Of a stretch of DNA of 64,000 nt, positions 1 to 10,842 are shown piece after piece. Within the stretch, counting starts at the first letter, position 1. Each line of letters begins with the position of its first letter. The notes under the pieces are model-generated. The model saw only the letters and a program-made list of their open reading frames with translations. It searched no databases and had not been told where the DNA came from. The position numbers and the translations under genes were made by a program. Origin of the DNA: Arthrobacter sp. MYb214 (GTDB lineage Bacteria > Actinomycetota > Actinomycetes > Actinomycetales > Micrococcaceae); the NCBI RefSeq assembly GCF_002979865.1, contig NZ_PCPZ01000001.1, forward strand, positions 1,116,001 through 1,180,000, in the 5' to 3' direction.

Positions 1-275
1 TGCTGTGCCCAGATCGTATACATCTGGTTCACGATGTTCGGCAGCACTAGGCCGACCACGCGGGTCAGAAGCGGGTCCTGCTGCTGCCCATGGTTGGCGG
101 GACGGTAGCCAAGTTCGTTCGCCACCTTCAGCACATGGCGCCGGGTCTCAGGCGAGGCACCGGGTCGACCGTTCATGATGTAGCTGACCGTTGCAGAAGA
201 GACCCCTGCAGCTCGGGCAACAGCAGCAGCAGAGACACGCGCTGGCCGAAGCGATAAATGCGACTGCGTGGTCAA
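1..275 (-). CDS. LacI-family transcriptional regulator (N-terminal part, runs off the window)
   Basis: Only the first 91 codons are present; the gene continues beyond base 1. The protein opens with a LacI helix-turn-helix (VSAAAVARAAGVSSATVSYIMNG), a hinge region containing ANELGYRPA, and the start of the effector domain (VVGLVLPNIVN). The best start is TTG at 275, preceded by GGAGGTG at a good distance; a GTG seven bases upstream is out of frame. It points away from the fatty-acid permease and SDR genes at 553-2694 and is the obvious candidate for their regulator. The effector is unknown because the sugar-binding domain lies outside the window. Confidence 0.85.
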   Translation of the reverse strand, partial: MTTQSHLSLRPARVSAAAVARAAGVSSATVSYIMNGRPGASPETRRHVLKVANELGYRPANHGQQQDPLLTRVVGLVLPNIVNQMYTIWAQ

Positions 276-363
276 CGCGCACCTCCATTGGTGAAATCGG
301 ATAAGAACCTGCGAATGCTTGTGATCACCATTACATGGCATGGAAATACGTTAAGCAACATTA

Positions 364-421
364 AGCTTTAAAAGCTAAATCACCTGAATCACCTTATTCA
401 TGCACCTGAAGCACCGGGTGC
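364..421. promoter_or_regulatory. Repeat-rich regulatory region between lacI-type gene and permease
   Basis: The 277-bp divergent intergenic region (276-552) holds no gene. It contains a perfect 6+1+6 palindrome AGCTTT-A-AAAGCT (364-376) and two copies of CACCTGAA(T/G)CACC (381-393 and 403-415) whose starts are 22 bp apart, about two helical turns. The second copy runs into GCACC-G-GGTGC (411-421). This looks like a regulator-binding array. No convincing -35/-10 pair was found, and which protein binds is inference. Confidence 0.4.
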
Positions 422-552
422 AACCGGAGATAGGACGCCTAGCCACTTACGATTGCTTAATGCCGAACCGCACTAGTAGCGTCCTCGAAAGGATGTGACG
501 GTAGTCATATTCTTCTCCAGCAAATTGATCGGCCTACTCTTGGAGGTGCACG

Positions 553-1902
553 ATGCTCACAACCGCAATGAAGCCTGTGACTCGTCTTGTCGAACGATGG
601 ATGCCATCAGCAATGGTATTCGCCGTCCTGCTGACGTTGATCGTGATGCTCATGGCATTGACGATGACCGATTCGTCTCCGATCGCCGTGGTAAACGCTT
701 GGGGCGAAGGATTGACAGGGCTACTGGCCTTCATCACGCAGATGTGCCTGGCCCTGCTCTTCGGGCATGCACTGGCCCATACCCGCCAGGTCCAGGGGGT
801 GCTGTCGAAAGTATCAAGCATTCCAAAGAACGCGGTGCAGGCCTACGCCTGGGTCACCCTGCTGACCTGCTTGGTGTCCTGGGCCCAGTGGAGCCTGGGA
901 CTAATCGTCGGAGCGATTCTGGCCAAGAGTATCGCCACCAGCTGCCGCGAACGCGGCATCAAAGTCCACTTCCCTTTGTTGGTCGCTGCCGCCTACACCG
1001 GCTTCATTCCCTACCATATGGGATATTCAGGGGCAGCCCCGCTGACTTCGGCCACTCCTGGCAGCTTCATCGAGGAATTCCTGGGTGCTCCGGTCCCGGT
1101 CACGGAAACGGTCTTCAGCTGGTGGAATATGACTGGCCTGCTCATCATGATTCCCGCGCTGGTCATCGGCATGGTGATGTCCCGGCCTAAGACCGACGAG
1201 GAGATCCTGGAGATCCCGCTCAGCAACCCGGATTCCCAGACGGAGGCCCGTCAAGCTGGGAAACCGGGAAGCCCGGCAGATTGGATTGAATCCAAGCGCT
1301 ACGTCACGACCGGACTGGGACTACTGCTCAGCGTCTTCATCGTCGGGCACTTCATGCGCCTGGGCTTCGTTTTGACCTTCGACATCGTGAACTGGTCGAT
1401 GCTCGCGATCATCCTCTTGCTGGTTGACTCCCCTGTAGCGTTGGCCGGGCTGATCAAGAACGCTTCGACAGTCACCGGCGAAGTGCTGCTGCAGTATCCG
1501 CTGTACGCCGGCATCCTGGGGATCGTGACAACGACGGGACTGATCACCGTGCTCAGCGATGCGTTCATCTCGATGTCCAACGCGAACTCATTGCCGATTG
1601 TCGCCTTCCTCGCCGCCGGCTTGGTAAACATCTTCGTGCCCAGTGGTGGCGGCCAATTCGCCATTCAGGGACCGATTTTCATCGAAGCGGCCAACGCCTT
1701 GGGCACGGATCCCGCCTTGATCATCATGGCAATCGGTTACGGCGACACCTGGACCAACATGATCCAGCCGTTCTTCGCATTGCCGATCTTGGCGATCGCG
1801 GGGCTCGGAGTGAGATCCATCTTGAAGTACACCTTTGTTTCATTGGTCATCAGCGGTGCGGTATTCCTCTTCATCTTGCTGTTGCCCACCTACATTTTCT
1901 AA
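553..1902 (+). CDS. Short-chain fatty acid transporter, AtoE family
   Basis: 449 residues, mostly hydrophobic with about 10-12 predicted membrane helices, so a cytoplasmic-membrane permease. Recognisable family features are the start (PVTRLVERWMPSAMVFAVLLT), the GFIPYHMGYSGAAPLTSATPG segment around residue 155-175, and NIFVPSGGGQFAIQGP near residue 360-375. AtoE-type proteins take up short-chain fatty acids such as acetoacetate or butyrate. The start follows GGAGGTG at about 7 bp. The stop lies 24 bp before an SDR dehydrogenase on the same strand, so the two are probably one operon; together they suggest uptake and oxidation of a hydroxy- or keto-acid. The substrate is an inference. Confidence 0.85.
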   Translation: MLTTAMKPVTRLVERWMPSAMVFAVLLTLIVMLMALTMTDSSPIAVVNAWGEGLTGLLAFITQMCLALLFGHALAHTRQVQGVLSKVSSIPKNAVQAYAWVTLLTCLVSWAQWSLGLIVGAILAKSIATSCRERGIKVHFPLLVAAAYTGFIPYHMGYSGAAPLTSATPGSFIEEFLGAPVPVTETVFSWWNMTGLLIMIPALVIGMVMSRPKTDEEILEIPLSNPDSQTEARQAGKPGSPADWIESKRYVTTGLGLLLSVFIVGHFMRLGFVLTFDIVNWSMLAIILLLVDSPVALAGLIKNASTVTGEVLLQYPLYAGILGIVTTTGLITVLSDAFISMSNANSLPIVAFLAAGLVNIFVPSGGGQFAIQGPIFIEAANALGTDPALIIMAIGYGDTWTNMIQPFFALPILAIAGLGVRSILKYTFVSLVISGAVFLFILLLPTYIF

Positions 1903-1926
1903 CGAGCACGCAAACAAGGAATTCCC

Positions 1927-2694
1927 ATGAGTCTTGAACAGTTTTCACTGGCCAACCGTCACGTTTTGGTGACCGGAGCTGGCCGCGGCATCGGGCAGGC
2001 TATGGCACTGGCAGCCGTCAAAGCCGGCGCACGTGTCAGCGCAGTGTCCCGCACGGAGTCCCAGCTGGAGCAAACACGGCAGCTTGCCGGACTCGATGGG
2101 CAACGCCTGCACACCTATACCTGGGATGTAGCGCAAACCGGCAAAGCCAATGAACTTGTAGACCTTGCCGAAGGCAACGGTCCGGTTGATTCCGTGATCC
2201 ATGCTGCGGGTGTGCAGCTGCGCAAGCAGGCCATCGATTTGGATCCTGAGGAATGGCGATGGGTACAGAAGGTCAATGCCGAAGCCCCTCTGTTCCTCAG
2301 CACCGAGATCGCGCGGCGGGAGATCTCCCGCGGCAGCGCGGTCGGAAGCCACGTCTTCCTCTGCTCCCTGGCAAGCACCATTGGGCTGCCCAATGTCGCA
2401 CCATACGTCATGTCGAAGTCAGCCGTACTCGGAGCTGTCCGCGCGCTGTCCCGGGAATGGTCGCAACAAGGCATCCGCGTGAACGGCATTGCTCCCGGAT
2501 ACGTCCAAACGCAGCTCACTTCAGATCTCCTGGCCAAACCGGCAGACAGAGAACGAATTCTCTCACGGATCCCGATGAATAGGCTGGGGCACACTGATGA
2601 CTTTGCCGGACCGGTGGTTTTCTTGCTTTCGGAAGCATCCCGGTACATCACTGGACAGATGCTCAACGTCGACGGTGGCTGGCTGGCCTCCTGA
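1927..2694 (+). CDS. SDR-family oxidoreductase
   Basis: 255 residues, a classical short-chain dehydrogenase. It has the NAD(P)-binding TGAGRGIG motif near residue 17, the HAAG strand motif near 92, a catalytic YVMSK motif (Tyr/Lys) near 160, and a C-terminal GQMLNVDGGW typical of this family. AAGGA lies just upstream of the ATG. It is cotranscribed with the AtoE-type permease and ends in a strong terminator. The best guess is a 3-hydroxyacid (for example 3-hydroxybutyrate) or gluconate-type dehydrogenase. The family does not fix the substrate; the permease neighbour favours a hydroxy acid. Confidence 0.85.
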   Translation: MSLEQFSLANRHVLVTGAGRGIGQAMALAAVKAGARVSAVSRTESQLEQTRQLAGLDGQRLHTYTWDVAQTGKANELVDLAEGNGPVDSVIHAAGVQLRKQAIDLDPEEWRWVQKVNAEAPLFLSTEIARREISRGSAVGSHVFLCSLASTIGLPNVAPYVMSKSAVLGAVRALSREWSQQGIRVNGIAPGYVQTQLTSDLLAKPADRERILSRIPMNRLGHTDDFAGPVVFLLSEASRYITGQMLNVDGGWLAS

Positions 2695-2708
2695 ATCAGC
2701 TAGCAGAG

Positions 2709-2767
2709 ATGCGAAAAACCCCATCACCTCTGGCAATGCGCCAGTGGTGATGGGGTTTTCCGCATCA
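2709..2767. terminator. Bidirectional intrinsic terminator between SDR gene and guaB
   Basis: A long inverted repeat: AAAACCCCATCACC and GGTGATGGGGTTTT flank a CTGGC/GCCAG inner stem and an AATGC loop, with further GATGCG/CGCATC pairing outside. There is an A-run on the left and a T-run on the right, so it can stop both the SDR operon (plus) and guaB (minus), which converge here. Confidence 0.9.
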
Positions 2768-2775
2768 GATGAGCC

Positions 2776-4314
<1,539 letters not shown>

Positions 4315-4402
4315 TTAAATGGTAGAGCTCTTTTGGCGTTCCGGTTATTCCTTCGTGGCGCACTGTGTTCAACCTCATGCCCCATCCCGCATCAGGGGTG
4401 AC

Positions 4403-6565
4403 TTATTCCCAGTTTGTTGCTTCCTTGAAAGAAGAAGCGAACTGGCGCTTGGCACTGAGCACGAAGGTCTTGGACAGGTGCGAATCATCCAGGTACGTCA
4501 AGACGTTGCCAATGACAGCTTTGCAGACCCCCTCGGGGCAGAGCAACCCCGTCATGTCCAGGGAAACAACCTGGTCGCCATAATCATTGGAATCCAGGAA
4601 TTGCTCCACTGGATTCACGCTGTTCAATGCGTAGCCGGCCGAACCATCGCAGTTGGCAGGGAGTCCCTTGTTCGAATCCACGCATTCCGGAATGGAGTAG
4701 GTATAGCGCGGGGTATCGCGCATCGCGATGACCCGGCTTCCGGCATCGAGCAGCGGCTGGATCATCTCGGCGTAGTTGTCCACCAGGATCTCCTGCTCCC
4801 CCGGGCTGCGAAGCATGTCATCAGGGTCCGCTACGGTCTTGCTGGCCGTGGTCAGCACCATCTGCGGAGCCAGGTCCGCTACATATTCCTGCGCCGCGTC
4901 CTGGAAGCCGGAGCAGGCTTCTTCCCCGCGGTCCGCATCGGAGCCGTAGCGGCAACCCGGTTCGTACACCAGGATCCAGCTGCCGCCAGCTTCCTCGATC
5001 ATTGCCGAAGCCGCCGCGGACCAGTGCTGCATGTGCGAATCGCCCAGCAGTACCAGGTCCGGCGCTCCCCCGTCGAAAGTGCCGCCCTGCTCGCAGAAGT
5101 GGATGCGCTCGTCATCTGGAGCGTTCGCCCCTTCGCAGACATCGCCGGGAGTCTGCCATTCGCTATCCAGTTCGGTCGCCAGCGGCAGGGTCAAAGCCGC
5201 AGGTGACGGATCCCAGTCATCTTCGGCGTTGGCCCCGGGGTTGTCGGTGGCGGTCTGCGCCGCGGCCATGGCCCTGCGGTGCTCGACGTTGTTCTCCCAG
5301 GCCATCACCGGAAGGCTGGCTACGCCAAGCCCCACAGCGACCACGGCAAACTGGGCAATGAGCTTGAACCCGGTTTGCGGAATCAGGCGCGAGAAGCTGG
5401 CACTGGCTTGCCAGGCGATGGCCGGTTTCTCGACGAACTTGGTGGTGGCCCATGAAGCGAGGATCGAGGCAAGAATCAAGACACTGCCGGCAGCGAAGGA
5501 GGCCTTCTCGTTCCCGGAGACCTCAAGGTAGAAGACCAGCAACGGCCAGTGCCACAGGTACATGCCGTAGGACAGGTCGCCCAGCTTTACCAGCGGGGGC
5601 AAGGAAAGCAGGCCCGACGGGTTGGCCCAGCTGCGCGGTGCCGGAGCCGAGATCACCAAGGCGGCGGCGACCGTGGGCACCAAAGCCATGAAGCCCGGGA
5701 ACTGCCCCTGCACATCCAGTACGGCGCCACTGCCTATGACGGTGGCCAGGCCGGCCCAGCCTCCGATGCGGCGGATCTTCTCGGGCAGGCTGGAGAGCCA
5801 CGGCAATGCCAAGGCGAGCAGCGAACCGAGGGCGAATTCCCATAGGCGCGCGCCCGTGTGGAAGTAGGCCACCTGCTGGTTGGTGGCGGTGATGTGAATG
5901 GAATACGCGAGCGAGCCGAGGAAGATGGCTCCGAAGGCGCCGCCTGCTACGGCGGCGAAGCTGTGCCGGGAGAAGAGCTTCTTCCAGAGCAGTGCGCTGC
6001 CGGCAAGAACCAGCGGCCAGATGATGAAGATCTGTCCCTGGACAGACAGGGACCAGAAGTGCTGCAGCGGCGAGGCGGCGGCTGTGTTGAAGGCGTAGTA
6101 GTCCACCTGGTGATCCGAGAGGTACCAGTTCTGCCAGTAGAACAGCGCGGCATTGGACTGGTCGATCAGCTCCAGCCAGCGCGTACTAGGCAGGATGATC
6201 CATGCCGCGATGACCACGCCAATGATGACTACCGCCGCTTGCGGTATCAGGCGCGAGAATCGATGCAGCCAGCCGTCGAGCAGAGGCGGGCGCTGCCCGC
6301 GGGCGATGCGCCGTGCGGTGGAAGAAGTGAGGAAGAAGGCGGAGAGCATCAAGAAGATGTCCACACCGCCGGAGACCCGGGAGAACCAGATGTGATAGCA
6401 CATCACCAGCAGGACTGCGAGGGCGCGAAGTCCCTGCAAATCAACTCGGAAACCGGCACGCTGGGTGCTTGTCCGAGACTGATCCAACGTATGGCTCACT
6501 GGCTGCGCTTTCTTCGGGGACAGGTAATTGTCCTCGGCGTTTTCTACTTGATTCACGTCAGACAA
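4403..6565 (-). CDS. Membrane acyltransferase with C-terminal SGNH domain (OafA/YrhL type)
   Basis: 720 residues. The N-terminal acyltransferase-3 domain (about residues 38-400) starts with RVDLQGLRALAVLLVMCYH, including the Arg and His typical of the family, and holds about 10-11 membrane helices. The C-terminal part (from about residue 460) is an SGNH hydrolase-like domain with GDSHMQHW (catalytic Ser) and a late DDSHL (Asp/His pair). Such fusions move acetyl or other acyl groups across the membrane and attach them to surface polysaccharide or peptidoglycan. The substrate is not visible from the sequence. It stands alone between guaB and a TetR gene. Confidence 0.9.
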   Translation of the reverse strand: MSDVNQVENAEDNYLSPKKAQPVSHTLDQSRTSTQRAGFRVDLQGLRALAVLLVMCYHIWFSRVSGGVDIFLMLSAFFLTSSTARRIARGQRPPLLDGWLHRFSRLIPQAAVVIIGVVIAAWIILPSTRWLELIDQSNAALFYWQNWYLSDHQVDYYAFNTAAASPLQHFWSLSVQGQIFIIWPLVLAGSALLWKKLFSRHSFAAVAGGAFGAIFLGSLAYSIHITATNQQVAYFHTGARLWEFALGSLLALALPWLSSLPEKIRRIGGWAGLATVIGSGAVLDVQGQFPGFMALVPTVAAALVISAPAPRSWANPSGLLSLPPLVKLGDLSYGMYLWHWPLLVFYLEVSGNEKASFAAGSVLILASILASWATTKFVEKPAIAWQASASFSRLIPQTGFKLIAQFAVVAVGLGVASLPVMAWENNVEHRRAMAAAQTATDNPGANAEDDWDPSPAALTLPLATELDSEWQTPGDVCEGANAPDDERIHFCEQGGTFDGGAPDLVLLGDSHMQHWSAAASAMIEEAGGSWILVYEPGCRYGSDADRGEEACSGFQDAAQEYVADLAPQMVLTTASKTVADPDDMLRSPGEQEILVDNYAEMIQPLLDAGSRVIAMRDTPRYTYSIPECVDSNKGLPANCDGSAGYALNSVNPVEQFLDSNDYGDQVVSLDMTGLLCPEGVCKAVIGNVLTYLDDSHLSKTFVLSAKRQFASSFKEATNWE

Positions 6566-6854
6566 CCAACCATCTTATCAATTCGCCATGGCCACACCGT
6601 GCGAGTTGACGCTGCTGCCGCTGTAAAGCAGCGTATATAGATTGACCGTATTGGCCTGACCTGCTCAGGATTAGCTGTCGAAATTCGAGAACTGGCGCAA
6701 AGTTCCACGGCGGTTTGCCGCCCAGCCATCGTCGGCACGGCGGCAAATTGTTGCTTGGCCAGGTGAGCGAAGTCAATCCGCGCATTCTGAAACAACAGCT
6801 TTCTTGATTAGACTCATGAATAACTCTGATCAGTTCTAGCCGAGGGGCTCCCGG

Positions 6855-7457
6855 GTGACGTCTTCAACTCCTATGCCAGGACGACGCGAACGCAACAAGC
6901 AGGCGAAGCTTGAACGGATCATCTCCGCGGCCAGCGAACTCTTCGCGGCACACGGTGTCGATGAGGTCACCACGCAGCAGATCGCCGACGCGGCGGATAT
7001 CGGAACCGGAACCCTTTTCCTCTACGCCAAGTCCAAATCCGAGCTGCTGCTCATGGTGCAGACCCACCGCTACGAACGCTCCTTGGAGCAAGGCATCGAG
7101 GCCTCTAAATCAGCAAAGACCGCGCTGGAGGCAACCATGGCCCTTTTGGTACCGATCATCGACTGCAATCGGAAGCATGTCGACAACGGGCGCTTTTATC
7201 TGCGCGAAATGGTTTTTGGCGATTCGGCGGAACCGCATCATGCCGAAGCCCTGCGCATAGCGGCGTTGACCGAACAGGCGATTGCCGAGCTCCTGGGCAC
7301 GCATAGGAATCTGGAGGCGCCGGAGGCAGCCACGATTGCGCGGGCCATCACTTCCATCCAGTTCCTGGCGATGGCTACTGCTGCGGACCCGGCACTGGCC
7401 ACAGCTGAAGTCGCCCGGGGCATCCGCGCTCAGATTGCTGCAATCCTCCCCCACTGA
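6855..7457 (+). CDS. TetR-family transcriptional regulator
   Basis: 200 residues. The N-terminal HTH is typical (ERIISAASELFAAHGVDEVTTQQIADAADIGTGTLFLYAKSKSELL, about residues 18-63), followed by a helical ligand domain. It starts at GTG 6855 with GAGGGG upstream. It converges on the oxidoreductase at 7498-8499, 40 bp away. That oxidoreductase has a palindrome inside its promoter, so this protein is a plausible local repressor; its ligand is unknown. The 289 bp upstream (6566-6854) show no gene. Confidence 0.9.
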   Translation: MTSSTPMPGRRERNKQAKLERIISAASELFAAHGVDEVTTQQIADAADIGTGTLFLYAKSKSELLLMVQTHRYERSLEQGIEASKSAKTALEATMALLVPIIDCNRKHVDNGRFYLREMVFGDSAEPHHAEALRIAALTEQAIAELLGTHRNLEAPEAATIARAITSIQFLAMATAADPALATAEVARGIRAQIAAILPH

Positions 7458-7497
7458 CGAGCAAAGCGCGCCCACCGCCCAGGCGAACGCGCTCGCT

Positions 7498-8499
7498 TTA
7501 CTTCTGCTGCATGGTGATGACGGTCTTGCCGCGCCGGCCACCAGCCTCCATCGATTCAAGGGCCTCTGCAGTTTGCGCAAAACCGAAGACCTGGCCCACC
7601 ACGGGCGTCAGGACCCCGGAGTCCACCAGTTCGGCAATGCCTCGCAGCTGCTGGCCGCTGGGCTTCATGAAGAGGAACTCGTACCCGACACCCAGCTTCT
7701 TGGCCTTCTTGAGAACTGACCGGCTTAGCGCGCGGACCGCCAAGCCCATCACCGGATTCAGCCCTGCTTCCTTGGCGAATGCCGGAGTCGGCGGACCCGA
7801 GATGCCGATGACCTTCCCTCCAGGGCGCAGAACTCCCAGCGACTTGGCAAGCGTTTCGCCGCCCAGGCTGTCAAGCACCAGGTCATAGCCCGAGATACTT
7901 ACCTGGAAATCCTCGGTCTTGTAGTCGATGACTTCATCGGCTCCGAGATCCTGCAAGAATTCGGCGTTCGTCGCCGACGCTGTTGTCGCGACGTAAGCGC
8001 CCAGGTGCTTGGCCAGCTGGATGGCGATGGTTCCGACGCCGCCAGCGCCAGCGTGGATGAGTACTCGCTGCCCCGGCTGCAGATTTCCCCGCTCAACTAG
8101 TACCTGCCACGCAGTCAGTGCAACCAGGGGCAGCGAGGCCGCTTGCACCAGGTCGATGGAGACAGGTGCCTTCGCAATATCCATTTCATTCACGGCCATG
8201 CGCTGGGCGAAAGCTCCGATCCGATGATCTCGAGGGCGGGCAAAAATCTGGTCCCCTACCGTAAAGCCGCGGACTCCTGAGCCGAGCCCGATCACGGTCC
8301 CTGCGACGTCGTGGCCGAGAACCAGCGGCATCTTGTAGGGCAGGATTGCCTTGAATTCGCCTGCGCGGATCTTCTCGTCAAGCTGGTTGACGCCAGCGGC
8401 CGCAATCTCGATGAGTACCTCCCGCTCCCCCAACTCAGGTTCAGCGACCTCGGCCTGCACCAGGGCACCCTTGTAGTTTTCGAGAACGAACGCGTGCAT
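7498..8499 (-). CDS. Zinc-independent MDR oxidoreductase (NADPH:quinone reductase type)
   Basis: 333 residues from ATG 8499, which follows AGGAG by 7 bp; the frame stays open upstream to 8568 but that part overlaps the promoter. It has a GroES-like N-terminal domain (VLGHDVAGTVIGLG near residue 65-80) and a Rossmann domain with HAGAGGVGTIAIQLAKHLGAYV near residue 145. It lacks the usual structural-zinc cysteine cluster, so it belongs with quinone oxidoreductases/enone reductases and not zinc alcohol dehydrogenases. Likely role: NADPH-dependent reduction of quinones or reactive carbonyls. It has its own promoter with an embedded operator and a facing TetR gene. Confidence 0.88.
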   Translation of the reverse strand: MHAFVLENYKGALVQAEVAEPELGEREVLIEIAAAGVNQLDEKIRAGEFKAILPYKMPLVLGHDVAGTVIGLGSGVRGFTVGDQIFARPRDHRIGAFAQRMAVNEMDIAKAPVSIDLVQAASLPLVALTAWQVLVERGNLQPGQRVLIHAGAGGVGTIAIQLAKHLGAYVATTASATNAEFLQDLGADEVIDYKTEDFQVSISGYDLVLDSLGGETLAKSLGVLRPGGKVIGISGPPTPAFAKEAGLNPVMGLAVRALSRSVLKKAKKLGVGYEFLFMKPSGQQLRGIAELVDSGVLTPVVGQVFGFAQTAEALESMEAGGRRGKTVITMQQK

Positions 8500-8551
8500 G
8501 GAAGATCTCCTGTACGGATATGAAATGGGCATCAATCTTTGACTGAGTTCA

Positions 8552-8580
8552 ATTATGAGCGCACTCATTTATCGTGTCAA
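8552..8580 (-). promoter_or_regulatory. Sigma-70-type promoter with embedded operator for the oxidoreductase
   Basis: On the minus strand there is a perfect -35 TTGACA (8575-8580), a 17-bp spacer and -10 CATAAT (8552-8557). Between and across the two elements sits ATGAG-N4-CTCAT (8555-8568). A second, weaker element TTGA-N6-TCAA lies just downstream (8539-8552). An operator between -35 and -10 is the classic layout for TetR repression. The regulator at 6855-7457 is the likely binder (inference). Confidence 0.75.
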
Positions 8581-8620
8581 TGAGCTGGGTCACCCCGGGT
8601 GGATCGTTTTCTGAGAACAA

Positions 8621-8670
8621 AAAGCCGCCGCTGGATCCAGGAGATAAATCCTGGATCCAACGGCGGCTTT
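8621..8670 (-). terminator. Intrinsic terminator of the groES-groEL operon
   Basis: A long stem: AAAGCCGCCG and CGGCGGCTTT outside, TGGATCCAGGA and TCCTGGATCCA inside, with a short loop. On the minus strand it is followed by a run of T residues. It lies 36 bp after the groEL stop. Confidence 0.9.
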
Positions 8671-8706
8671 CGCTCACGAAGCAATGCTTCGGTGACGGGC
8701 TAAACC

Positions 8707-10326
<1,620 letters not shown>

Positions 10327-10341
10327 TTAGAGAGGTTGGCG

Positions 10342-10638
10342 TTACTTTACGACGACTGCCAGTACGTCGCGAGCCGAGAGCACCAGGTACTCTTCGTTGC
10401 CGACCTTGACCTCGGTTCCGCCGTACTTCGAGTACAGGACTACGTCGCCTTCTGAAACGTCCAGGGGAATGCGGTTGCCGTTGTCATCGATGCGGCCTGG
10501 GCCTACGGCGACTACGGCGCCTTCCTGTGGCTTTTCCTTAGCGGAGTCTGGGATGACCAGGCCCGAAGCGGTGGTGGTTACGGCTTCGACCTGCTTGATG
10601 ACAATGCGGTCTTCGAGCGGCTTGATGGAGACAGACAT
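10342..10638 (-). CDS. groES: Co-chaperonin GroES
   Basis: 98 residues from ATG 10638, preceded by AAAGGAGA at ideal spacing; an in-frame upstream ATG has no ribosome-binding site and lies within it. It starts [19 protein letters not shown] and ends with the family's [10 protein letters not shown]. The mobile loop ([19 protein letters not shown]) and the roof-loop region are intact. It forms the heptameric lid of the GroEL chamber and is the first gene of groES-groEL. Confidence 0.96.
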   Translation of the reverse strand: MSVSIKPLEDRIVIKQVEAVTTTASGLVIPDSAKEKPQEGAVVAVGPGRIDDNGNRIPLDVSEGDVVLYSKYGGTEVKVGNEEYLVLSARDVLAVVVK

Positions 10639-10792
10639 GGTCTCTCCTTTTCGTGTATGAACCAATGGTTGTAGGGGTGCGCCCTATGGCATTGGACCAA
10701 CCGTCGTCGCGGTGCCAGTTGGTGGTATCCAGTCAGGCGGTGTGTAACGCTGCAAGCTGCAGATGCAACTTCCATCGTGACACCCACACATG

Positions 10793-10834
10793 ACTTTAGG
10801 ACGAGCTTTAGCACTCGGTCAAGGCGAGTGCTAA
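10793..10834 (-). promoter_or_regulatory. CIRCE operator overlapping the groES promoter
   Basis: A perfect CIRCE element, TTAGCACTC-N9-GAGTGCTAA, lies at 10808-10834. On the minus strand a -35 TTGACC (10817-10822) lies inside the CIRCE spacer and a -10 TAAAGT (10793-10798) follows at 18 bp, giving a leader of about 150 nt before groES. CIRCE is bound by the HrcA repressor, which is released on heat shock (established). hrcA is not in the window. Confidence 0.95.
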
Positions 10835-10842
10835 TCATTGCC

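Noticed and set aside
6553-6795. Short open frame upstream of the acyltransferase on the minus strand
   Set aside because: No ribosome-binding site, overlaps the acyltransferase start and has no recognisable product.
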